Source of the DNA: Helicobacter sp.
GTDB lineage: Bacteria > Campylobacterota > Campylobacteria > Campylobacterales > Helicobacteraceae
Direction: 5' to 3'
DNA length: 18,569 bases
Assembly: GCA_014799985.1 (NCBI GenBank)
Contig: JAAVGZ010000037.1
Location: 1-18,569 of the forward strand
In this document: positions 7,738-14,735 of the stretch, in pieces
How the letters are laid out: every line of letters starts with the position of its first letter
Numbering within the stretch: the stretch's first letter is position 1
The notes under the pieces: model-generated
Told to the model about the DNA's origin: nothing
What the model saw: only the letters and a program-made list of their open reading frames with translations
The model's database searches: none
Translations under genes and position numbers: made by a program

Positions 7738-8216
7738 AAAAATCATTCCTATTCATACTCTCGATTCTAGCGCTTGTTGGTTGCAATCCGCAAAGCAGCG
7801 CCGACGTTGGACAAAGCGCGCCCAAGATTGCGGCAAAACAGCTCGATGGGCGCACGCTCGCGCCCCATGTCATGCAGGGCAAAGCCGTTGTGCTCGCGTT
7901 TTTCAAAAATGGCTGCGCCTCATGCCTCAAAGATTTGCCAAAGCTCAACACAATGGCAAAAGAGCAGCAGGACAAGCTCGTTGTGCTCGCCATCAACGCG
8001 CTTGATTCGCCCGAGACGATTGCCGACATGGCGCAACGTTTTGGCTGGGATAGCATGATTTTGCTCAAAGACGAGCTCGGAATCACATCGAAACGTTACG
8101 ATGTCGCCGTAACGCCCACGTTGATTATTCTCGACAAAAATGGTATTATTCAGGCGCGCGTTGTGGGCGAGCGCCCATGGGAGGGCACGCAAAGAATCTT
8201 CGATGCAATTTTATAG
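7734..8216 (+). CDS. Thioredoxin-like (TlpA/ResA-type) lipoprotein
   Basis: 160 residues, last gene of the iron-uptake operon. The lipobox LALVGC puts the lipidated cysteine at residue 17, so the protein should be anchored in a membrane and face the periplasm. The thioredoxin fold carries the active site CASC (61-64) and the cis-proline in VTPTL (Pro128). Probably a thiol-disulfide reductase serving cysteines of the system, for example in the DUF2318 protein; this partner is inferred. C. jejuni has two thioredoxin-like genes (Cj1664, Cj1665) at this place and here only one is seen. The start overlaps the ATPase stop and has GGAG at 7723-7726. No clear terminator follows. Confidence 0.88.
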   Translation: MKKSFLFILSILALVGCNPQSSADVGQSAPKIAAKQLDGRTLAPHVMQGKAVVLAFFKNGCASCLKDLPKLNTMAKEQQDKLVVLAINALDSPETIADMAQRFGWDSMILLKDELGITSKRYDVAVTPTLIILDKNGIIQARVVGERPWEGTQRIFDAIL

Positions 8217-8224
8217 TTCTGTAA

Positions 8225-8314
8225 CATTAAGAATAATAAACGCATTAAGAAACCTTTATGTTTGTTTTTTGTACAATGCTATCTTTTTTACTGCCGCGAA
8301 CAAAGGAATAGCTT
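8225..8314 (+). promoter_or_regulatory. Promoter region upstream of the first cold-shock-like paralogue
   Basis: A T-rich stretch is followed by the -10-like box TACAAT (8272-8277) in the context TTTTTTGTACAAT. Upstream there is a direct repeat of the nine bases CATTAAGAA at 8225-8233 and 8243-8251, spaced 18 bases start to start, which could be a binding site for a regulator that binds tandem half-sites. AAAGGA (8302-8307) precedes the GTG start at 8315. Confidence 0.45.
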
Positions 8315-9913
8315 GTGCATGGGAAAATCGTAACGTTTCAAGACGCCACCGGCAAAGGGGTCGCCACCAATCATTTCAAAAAGCTCTTTAGCTTCAGCCG
8401 CACGACATGGCATGACCCAAAGGCGCTACCCACCAAGGGCTTGCTTGTCGAGTTTCGCGCCGATGGCGACCAAATCTTGGACATTCATGCTTCACGCTAT
8501 CAGACCTTCACCGCAGATTCCCTCGTGAGCGAGAGCGACTTTTGGCACACCGACACAGACGATGAGCTCGCCGACAAAGAAGAGCGCAAACGTTTCGCCA
8601 AAATCAACGACATCTACAAATCGACCGACTACGCAACGCTCAACGATGTGCCCGTCTCGCTGCCCATCGCGCAAGCTGTCAAAAATTATTTCGTGCTCGA
8701 AAACACCGCGATTGCGATGATTGACGAGCTGCCGCAAGACATCGAACACATGCTCGACTATCTGCTGCTCAAGCGATTCTTGCTGCGCGCGCTCGACACA
8801 TTGCTGTTTATGGACCGCACGCACACGCGCGATTATTTCTTGCGCTACACCACGACCATTACGCGGCTCGAAAACTCCTACCGAATCTTGGCGCGAATCA
8901 ACAATTTCAATGTCGTGCCCGTTTTCGAGGAGTTTTTCTTGCGCTACCAAATCCATTACCAAGCCCTGTGCTCGGCGATAACGAGCAGCCGCGAGGGGCA
9001 CACGATGTTAGAACGCCAAAAGCAGAGCGCGGCGCGAGAAATCAAGTTTTTGCAGAAGCAAATCGACACGAAACAGGCGAAACCAGACGCGCCAGAGCGA
9101 ATCAAGGAGCTTAGCGACAACATCGGCGAGCAGCAGAAGCAGATTGCAAGCGCCCAGACACAGATTCAAAAGCTCGAGGAGCTGCGCGACAATTTCTACA
9201 AGCGGAATCTCGAGACCTTCGAGCTCGTGCTCAACACCTCGTATGAGCGGCTTTTGCGCAAACTCAAAAACGGGCTCAACATCTCCTCGACTTTGCTCGA
9301 TGACGAGATATGGAAGCTCTCCGCAAACTCGAGCTCGATTAGGGTGCAGTTCTTTCGCAACGGCGGCGAGGAGAACATCTGTACATATAGTTTCGCCAAA
9401 TTCTATTTGCGCCACCTCGACACAAAGATGTTGCAAGGCACAGACCACGAGCTCGAAGATTATTGCAAGAAGATTCACAAGACCTCGCAGAAATATTTTT
9501 TGATTGTCTCCGACAATCTTGACTTTATCACAAATGTTAAGGTGCAGATTCTGACGCAAGCAAAGTTTAACCAATGCAAGCAAGCCGAGAAGGTCATCGC
9601 GTTGCATAGCCTCCTGCGCGACTTTGCATTCACACAAATCATCATCGACAAAAACACGAAATGGCTCTCGACAAACGAAATCATCGCGACTATCGCCGAG
9701 TTTCCCAAAAACAAAACGACAGACATCAAGGTTACATACCTGCACGACAAGAGCTTTTTTCCGCTCAAAGCCGACACAGACAACAACGAAATCACATTCA
9801 ACCTGCCCACAACGGCGCTCGCAAAAGCCGAAGAGCTTTGGGAGCAGATTCCCGAAGACAAGCATGAAATTTCAGATTTCACGCAATCAGCCGATGATTC
9901 AAGCAACTCTTAA
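8315..9913 (+). CDS. Cold-shock-like/coiled-coil protein of unknown function, paralogue A
   Basis: 532 residues, no function known to me. The GTG start is supported because MHGK is shared with the ATG-started neighbour at 9978. Residues 1-65 look like an OB-fold cold-shock domain (MHGKIV..Q..TGKGV....KKLFSF ... KGLLVEF), with the aromatic RNA-binding residues of the RNP motifs mostly lost. A helical region follows (about 90-225, motif LTRLENSY-like TRLENSY), then a coiled coil (about 228-300, rich in Q, K, E). A C-terminal alpha/beta part starts near 305 (LLDDEIWKLSANSSS, GGEEN) and includes YFLIVSDN...VKVQIL near 394-413 and QIIIDKN near 441-447, which resembles a degenerate response-regulator receiver. 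No signal peptide, so cytoplasmic. Function by domain resemblance only. Confidence 0.8.
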   Translation: MHGKIVTFQDATGKGVATNHFKKLFSFSRTTWHDPKALPTKGLLVEFRADGDQILDIHASRYQTFTADSLVSESDFWHTDTDDELADKEERKRFAKINDIYKSTDYATLNDVPVSLPIAQAVKNYFVLENTAIAMIDELPQDIEHMLDYLLLKRFLLRALDTLLFMDRTHTRDYFLRYTTTITRLENSYRILARINNFNVVPVFEEFFLRYQIHYQALCSAITSSREGHTMLERQKQSAAREIKFLQKQIDTKQAKPDAPERIKELSDNIGEQQKQIASAQTQIQKLEELRDNFYKRNLETFELVLNTSYERLLRKLKNGLNISSTLLDDEIWKLSANSSSIRVQFFRNGGEENICTYSFAKFYLRHLDTKMLQGTDHELEDYCKKIHKTSQKYFLIVSDNLDFITNVKVQILTQAKFNQCKQAEKVIALHSLLRDFAFTQIIIDKNTKWLSTNEIIATIAEFPKNKTTDIKVTYLHDKSFFPLKADTDNNEITFNLPTTALAKAEELWEQIPEDKHEISDFTQSADDSSNS

Positions 9914-9924
9914 GGTTTGTGAGC

Positions 9925-9977
9925 TATAATGTACATTCCGAAATTTTTTATTGATATAAAATTGGAATGAGGACAAC
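9925..9977 (+). promoter_or_regulatory. Promoter between the two paralogues
   Basis: A consensus -10 box TATAAT lies at 9925-9930, and a second candidate, GATATAAAA, near 9953-9961. The 64-base gap holds no hairpin. GAGGA (9969-9973) is the ribosome binding site of the second paralogue. It suggests that paralogue B, and the Hcp-like gene after it, can be expressed independently of paralogue A. Confidence 0.6.
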
Positions 9978-11444
9978 ATGCACGGTAAAGTCGTAAGCTA
10001 TCAAGGTTCAACAGGTAGGGGTGTCATCACAACATTGGCGAAAAAGCTCTTCGAGTTCAACAAGGCTGCATGGCACGATAAACGCGTGATTCCAGCGATT
10101 GGTATGTTTGTCGAGTTTCGTGCCGAAACCAACTTCGTGAGCGATGCGCATGCTTCAAAATTCCAAATCTTCGATGAACGCACCGTCGTGAGCGAATACG
10201 ACTTTTGGCACACCGAAAGCGATGAGGAGCTCGAGACGCTCGAGGAAACCAAGAAATTTGAATATGTCGAAAGCATTTATAAAAAAACGGACTACAACGC
10301 GATTGAGGAGATTGTCTCGCTCATGACCGTTGCGGACGCTGTCAAAGGCTATTTCTTCGCCGAGAGCTCGTCTGTCGCGGCGATTGACGACCTCGCGCAT
10401 GACGACCACATGATTATCATCGACTATATCCAGCTCAAGCGATTCATCAACAAAGCCCTCGAAACCCTGCTTTTTTCCGACAAAACCATTCAACGCGACA
10501 AATTCTCGGAGTTTTTCGCCATTCTCACGCGGCTCGAAAACTCGTATGAATCGATGGTCAAATACCAGAATCTCAACATCGAGAACATCTTCGAGCAGTC
10601 GTTTATCCGATTCCAATTCCACTACCAAGCGTTCTGCTCGGCGATTGAGAATCACAAAGACCGCCTGACGCTCGCCAAAAAGCAAGAGAAGGGCTATGCG
10701 TTTCAGGTGAACACATTGCTCAACCGCATTCAGAGCAACATGGGCAATGTCGAGGCGAACAAAGAGAAGCTCGAGAAAATCCAAGTGCAATTGCAAGCGA
10801 GCATCAAAGAGCGCGAGCGTGTGGGCGAGAATCTCGCGCGGCTCGAGGCGATTCGCAAGAACTTCTACGACACCCACCTCACCGCCTTTCAGGTGATTTT
10901 CCAGACCGCGTTCAACCGATTCTTCAAGAAAATCAAAAACGGGCTCGACCACTGCGGCTCGCTGCTCGATGACCAGATTTGGCGCTTGGCAGCGAACTCC
11001 AGCTCGCTCAAGAATCACTTCAAGGGCGGCGGCGAGGAGAACTATTGCGCCGTGAACTTCGCGCTGCAATACCTCAACCGCCTCAACAAAAGCATGCTCC
11101 ACAACGCCGACCAAGACCTATGGCGCTATTGCAACGCGTTCCAAAAGCAGCAACGCACCTACGCGCTGATTGTCTCGAGCAACATCGACCTCACGACCGA
11201 AGTCAAGGTGAATATCCTCGCGCGCAAGAAATACCTTGTCGTCAAGCATGCGCCCAAAAAGATTAACCTGCAAAGCCTCTTACGCGACTTCAACTTCGCG
11301 ACCATCTATGTCGACAAAGACCTCGATTGGGCGAGCAACGAAGAGGTGCTCAAGGAGATTCAGGGCTTCAAGAACAATGTGAATGCGAAAATCGAGGAGA
11401 TTGACGCCGCCGTTGTGCTCAAACATGTTCGGAGAGTGCCATAA
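9978..11444 (+). CDS. Cold-shock-like/coiled-coil protein of unknown function, paralogue B
   Basis: 488 residues, clearly a duplicate of the preceding protein. Shared blocks run the whole length: MHGK, KLF.F, WHD, VEFRA, HAS, VSE.DFWHT, TRLENSY, LLDD.IW.L.ANSSS, GGEEN, LIVS.N, VKV.IL and SLLRDF. Domain order is the same: OB/cold-shock-like 1-65, helical 90-225, coiled coil about 230-300, and an alpha/beta C-terminal part with YALIVSSN (395-402), a helix with VKVNIL, YLVVKH (419-424) and ATIYVDKD (441-448), which could be strands of a receiver-like fold. It lacks the acidic 40-residue tail of paralogue A. Its stop codon overlaps the start of the Hcp-like gene (TAATG), suggesting co-translation. 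Function unknown. Confidence 0.82.
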   Translation: MHGKVVSYQGSTGRGVITTLAKKLFEFNKAAWHDKRVIPAIGMFVEFRAETNFVSDAHASKFQIFDERTVVSEYDFWHTESDEELETLEETKKFEYVESIYKKTDYNAIEEIVSLMTVADAVKGYFFAESSSVAAIDDLAHDDHMIIIDYIQLKRFINKALETLLFSDKTIQRDKFSEFFAILTRLENSYESMVKYQNLNIENIFEQSFIRFQFHYQAFCSAIENHKDRLTLAKKQEKGYAFQVNTLLNRIQSNMGNVEANKEKLEKIQVQLQASIKERERVGENLARLEAIRKNFYDTHLTAFQVIFQTAFNRFFKKIKNGLDHCGSLLDDQIWRLAANSSSLKNHFKGGGEENYCAVNFALQYLNRLNKSMLHNADQDLWRYCNAFQKQQRTYALIVSSNIDLTTEVKVNILARKKYLVVKHAPKKINLQSLLRDFNFATIYVDKDLDWASNEEVLKEIQGFKNNVNAKIEEIDAAVVLKHVRRVP

Positions 11445-12121
11445 TGAGGCTGCTCGCTGTCTTTTGCCTTTTTGCCATGCTTCCGCTCATGGCTCAAGAT
11501 TCTGCCCAGCCAACAGAGATTCCGACTGAAACGCTGCTCAAAAGAATCGGCGATTCCTACAAAAACCACAACTATGCCGAAGCCATTAGCTTCGCCGAGC
11601 TCGCCTGCAATCAAGGCAACAGCATCGCATGCGGCGCATTGGGCAACCTCTACTCGAGCGAGCTTGACGCCATGCGCAGCTTCAAAGACCTCCAAAAAGC
11701 CGCCCATGCCTATTTCAAGGCATGCGAGGGGCGCATTGCGGCGGCGTGCTTCTATCTCGGCGTTTTCCACGCAAATGGGCAGGGCGTGCAGCAAAACTAT
11801 GGCTCGGCTCGCGGATTCTTCGCGCGCGCATGCGAGCTAGGCGATGCGGACGCATGTGATGCGATGGGCAATTTCTATGCGAATGCCAACAGGGACATCA
11901 TGCCCCAGCAAGACTATGCCCAAGCGGCAAACTTCTACCGCAAGAGCTGCGAATCCTCGCGCGCGCCCTCGTGCTTCAAGCTCGCAACGCTCTACCGCAT
12001 TGGGCAGGGCGTCAAAGCCGACTTCGCAATGGCGAAAAAATTCTATGGCAAATCATGCCAGTTGGGCGACCCGCAAGGCTGCGAGGCATGGTGGTCTATG
12101 GAAAATGTCCCGAAACAATAG
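11444..12121 (+). CDS. Secreted Sel1-repeat (Hcp-like) cysteine-rich protein
   Basis: 225 residues with a signal peptide (MRLLAVFCLFAMLPLMA, cleavage near residue 17). Five cysteine pairs with exact C-x7-C spacing (55/63, 94/102, 130/138, 169/177, 205/213) mark Sel1-like repeats of the Helicobacter cysteine-rich protein (Hcp) type, where each repeat is a disulfide-locked helical hairpin. The unit spacing of 36-39 residues also fits. Hcp proteins are periplasmic or secreted and several bind peptidoglycan-related ligands or provoke immune responses; the exact role of this one cannot be told. The ATG overlaps the stop of the preceding cytosolic paralogue, with GGAGAG at 11431-11436. About 100 GC-rich bases separate it from the convergent uvrC end, without a clear T-tailed terminator. 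Confidence 0.9.
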   Translation: MRLLAVFCLFAMLPLMAQDSAQPTEIPTETLLKRIGDSYKNHNYAEAISFAELACNQGNSIACGALGNLYSSELDAMRSFKDLQKAAHAYFKACEGRIAAACFYLGVFHANGQGVQQNYGSARGFFARACELGDADACDAMGNFYANANRDIMPQQDYAQAANFYRKSCESSRAPSCFKLATLYRIGQGVKADFAMAKKFYGKSCQLGDPQGCEAWWSMENVPKQ

Positions 12122-12218
12122 ACAATCCAAAACCTAGCAACACCCATGCCCTCGCGCTTGCGCGCTGTTGCGCGGCGCTGTGGCGACCAATGCGGCGGCG
12201 CGCGTTGCGGCATAGCGC

Positions 12219-14024
12219 CTAGCCCTCGTCCTCGCGCTGTTGCAGCGCCTCATAGGTTTGGCGCGCGCTACGCGCATCGAGAACCTGCCCCAGCTCCTCG
12301 AGGCTCGCGCGTGAAAGCGCCTCGAAGCTGCCAAAAAAGTCGAGCAGCCGCTTCAGCTTCGCCTTGCCCAGCCCATGAACGCGCAACACATCGAGTTGCA
12401 AATCCTGCTTGCGCTTCTTGTTGCGATGATAGCTAATCGCGAATCGATGCGCCTCGTCTCGCAACTTTTGCAAAAACTGCAAGCGCTTATCGGACGGCGC
12501 GAGGCGAAAATCCTCGCTTTGCGTATAAATCACATCAAAGCTCGCGCCCTTCGCCCTGTGCGCCTTGCTGTCGAGCTTCTCTTTGGCGATTCCAAGCACC
12601 TCGACATGCGCGCAAAAGCTTTGCAGAATCTCAAGCGCGATAGCAACCTGCGCCTTGCCGCCATCGAGCAGCCACAAATCGGGCGGCGGCTCGGTCGCAA
12701 AGCTCTGCGCACGGCGGCTCAACATCTCGCGCATATTGGCGTATTCATCGAAATGGTGCAGCTCATAGCGGCGATACGATTCCTTATCAAACTCCGTGCG
12801 ATTGCTGACAATCATACTCCCCACAGCGGCTTGCTTCTGGAAATGGCTCACATCGAAGCATTCAACGCGCAGCGGCATGCTGCTAAGCCCAAACGCACAG
12901 AGCCCCTCGAGGACGGAATCGTCATCACGGCTCGCAAGCAGGCGCAGGTTTTCGAGCGCGTTTGCCGCACACAGCGCGAGCAGCTCCTTTTGGTAGCCCG
13001 CGCGCGCGGTGGTCAGGGCGATTCTGCCGCAATGTTCGTGGATATGATTCTGCAAAATCTCCTTGTCTTGCAGCTCGATAGGCACAAGAATGCTCTTGGG
13101 CGCGAGCGGCAGCGGCGCGCTGTAACGGTTCAGAATCGCGCGTACGAAGAGCTCTTCTTGCTCGAACTCGCCGCGCAGGCTCTCTTGCGCACTTGAGACA
13201 ATGCGCCCGTTGCGCATAAAGAGCCACACGAGCAAGGCTTGGTTGCCGTCTTTGGCGATGTTGAGAATGTCGATGTCATGCAGCTTGGCGAGGTCGATTT
13301 GCGAGTGAATCTCGAGGCTTTGGAGCACGCGGATTCTGTCGCGCAGCTCGCATGCCTCCTCGAATCGCTCTTGTTCCGAGTACGCAAACATCTTCGCTTG
13401 CAGTTGCGGCAGCAGCAGCGCTGGGTTTTGCAACCACGCGAGCGCCTGCTCGAGATGTTTGCGATATGCAAGTGTTTCGATTCTACCCTCGCATGGCGCG
13501 GAGCATTTTTGCAGCTGGGCAAACAGGCATGCCTTTTTGCCGCGCAGGCAGCTCTTGCTTTGCGCAAGCGGCAGGAGCTCGTAGATGGATTTGAGCAAAT
13601 CGCTCGCGCCCTTTGTGTAGGGTCCAAAATAGCGCACGCCCTTTGCCTTTAGAATCTTGCGCGTGATTTCGAGGCGCGGGAAGTCGTCCTTGTCGTTGTA
13701 GTAGATATACGGATATGTCTTGTCATCGCGCAACAAAATATTATACTTGGGCTTGAGCTGCTTTATCAGCGAGTTTTCGAGCAAAAGCGCGTCATGCTCG
13801 GTGCTTGTGAGCAGATAATGCAGACTCTCCGTCTCGCTTATCATCTTGTGGATTCGCGGCGAGAGGTTGGGCGCGGGCGCAAGCGGGTTTTGGCGAAAAT
13901 AGCTATGCACACGTTTTTTGAGATTCTTCGCCTTGCCGACATACAAAAGTCGCTGTGATGAATCGAAAAATTCATAGACGCCACTTGTTGTCGGAATCTC
14001 GTGTAGAAGCGTTTCGAGGCTCAT
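12219..14024 (-). CDS. uvrC: UvrABC excinuclease subunit C
   Basis: 601-residue nucleotide-excision-repair endonuclease, which makes both incisions around a lesion marked by UvrA/UvrB. N-terminal GIY-YIG nuclease: GVY (15-17), YVG (28-30), Arg38 and catalytic-type Glu83. Four cysteines at 159, 166, 174 and 178 match the Fe-S-binding cysteines reported for UvrC. UVR (UvrB-binding) motif near 211-240. C-terminal RNase H-like nuclease with the triad Asp391 (FDVSH), Asp454 (LLDGGKAQ) and His526 (EAHRFA). Helix-hairpin-helix near 546-580. Length is normal for the family. It follows the DUF721-like gene by three bases and is probably co-transcribed with it. Confidence 0.97.
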   Translation of the reverse strand: MSLETLLHEIPTTSGVYEFFDSSQRLLYVGKAKNLKKRVHSYFRQNPLAPAPNLSPRIHKMISETESLHYLLTSTEHDALLLENSLIKQLKPKYNILLRDDKTYPYIYYNDKDDFPRLEITRKILKAKGVRYFGPYTKGASDLLKSIYELLPLAQSKSCLRGKKACLFAQLQKCSAPCEGRIETLAYRKHLEQALAWLQNPALLLPQLQAKMFAYSEQERFEEACELRDRIRVLQSLEIHSQIDLAKLHDIDILNIAKDGNQALLVWLFMRNGRIVSSAQESLRGEFEQEELFVRAILNRYSAPLPLAPKSILVPIELQDKEILQNHIHEHCGRIALTTARAGYQKELLALCAANALENLRLLASRDDDSVLEGLCAFGLSSMPLRVECFDVSHFQKQAAVGSMIVSNRTEFDKESYRRYELHHFDEYANMREMLSRRAQSFATEPPPDLWLLDGGKAQVAIALEILQSFCAHVEVLGIAKEKLDSKAHRAKGASFDVIYTQSEDFRLAPSDKRLQFLQKLRDEAHRFAISYHRNKKRKQDLQLDVLRVHGLGKAKLKRLLDFFGSFEALSRASLEELGQVLDARSARQTYEALQQREDEG

Positions 14025-14027
14025 TTT

Positions 14028-14528
14028 TTACTCATTGATGCGGCGATAAAAGTCCTCTTCGCCCTCGAGCTGCTCGAGGCGATGATGGCGCAACACAATC
14101 GCGCGCCATTCCTCAAACAGCCGCGCAATGTCAGAATCTGTCGCGAGATTCTCAAACATGCCCTCGGCGTTTTCGCAATAGCGAAAGCCCTTGTCGCTTT
14201 GCGCATGTGCGGCATTGTCGCGGTTTGGGACATAGCGGCTATCAAAGACAATCAGCTTTTCGATTCCGCGCACAAACGCAAGCTCTTCGGTTTTAATTGC
14301 TTTTAAAGCCTTTTTTATTGTATTCTCATGGTATTTAAACTCTTTGATATAGGCAGGGTGGCGCACGGCGATTTTGAGCGTTTGGGATTCGAGCTTGAAG
14401 CAAAAGACTTTGGGCGCAAGAGACGGAAAGAAGCGCTCAAACAACAGCTTGAGCAGATGATGCTCTCGCAGCTTGCGCAACGAAGGGGATTGATATAAAT
14501 GCTGGATAAGATGATATGCTGTTTTCAT
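14028..14528 (-). CDS. DUF721 (DciA-like) protein
   Basis: 166 residues from ATG 14528. The frame continues upstream, but that part has no homology-like character and would overlap the divergent lipoprotein gene far more. Residues 20-75 (LLKLLFERFFPSLAPKV...LKIAVRHPAYIKEFKYH...I) resemble the small KH-like fold of DUF721/DciA, the helicase-loading protein of many bacteria. The C-terminal half is variable and acidic. A TATAAT box on the minus strand (14540-14535) lies only six bases from the ATG, which predicts a leaderless or nearly leaderless mRNA. The family call rests on a short, weakly conserved motif and is tentative. The coding status is firmer. Confidence 0.6.
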   Translation of the reverse strand: MKTAYHLIQHLYQSPSLRKLREHHLLKLLFERFFPSLAPKVFCFKLESQTLKIAVRHPAYIKEFKYHENTIKKALKAIKTEELAFVRGIEKLIVFDSRYVPNRDNAAHAQSDKGFRYCENAEGMFENLATDSDIARLFEEWRAIVLRHHRLEQLEGEEDFYRRINE

Positions 14529-14540
14529 ATTGGTATTATA
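14494..14540. promoter_or_regulatory. Overlapping divergent start region
   Basis: Minus strand: TATAAT at 14540-14535 for the DUF721-like gene. Plus strand: an extended -10-like TGATATAAA at 14491-14499, at or just before the lipoprotein start. The two genes overlap at their 5' ends by 18 or 30 bases depending on the lipoprotein start used, so each coding start lies inside the other gene and transcription in one direction may hinder the other. Confidence 0.4.
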
Positions 14541-14735
14541 GCCTATTTGAGCCTCTTTGTGCTTGGCTGCGGAATCAAGCAAAATCCCTATTACAAAACC
14601 CCGCCCGAAACCCCGCAAGAATTGTTCCGCCTGCCCACCAACGAAACGGGGATTCAGAGAGTTCCGAGCGTGCCGCTGCTTGACGAAAACACGCTCAAAC
14701 CCAAAACGCGAGAAGACAATGGCTTATCATTATGA
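14499..14735 (+). CDS. Small LptM-like lipoprotein
   Basis: 78 residues, or 74 from the alternative ATG at 14511. The lipobox SLFVLGC is followed by GIKQNPYYKTPP, which resembles the LptM (YifL) signature CGLKGPLYFPP right after the lipidated cysteine (about residue 24 of the longer form). LptM in E. coli stabilises oxidative maturation of the LPS translocon LptD-LptE. A similar role here is inference from the short motif only. AAGGGG (14483-14488) supports the first ATG. The gene runs 17 bases into nadB in another frame and is probably translated with it. Too short for a firm family call, but the lipobox and motif make it a real gene. Confidence 0.7.
   Translation: MLDKMICCFHIGIIAYLSLFVLGCGIKQNPYYKTPPETPQELFRLPTNETGIQRVPSVPLLDENTLKPKTREDNGLSL

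Noticed and set aside
12122..12218. GC-rich inverted segments between the Hcp-like gene and uvrC as terminator
   Set aside because: Several short GC pairings are possible, but there is no dominant stem and no T-run in either direction.
12375..13196. Plus-strand frame of 273 codons inside uvrC
   Set aside because: It is antisense to a well-conserved part of uvrC, with no domain and no ribosome binding site.
14557..14718. Upstream extension of nadB
   Set aside because: NadB proteins begin just before the FAD-binding GAGVAG motif. The extension is the lipoprotein gene in another frame.
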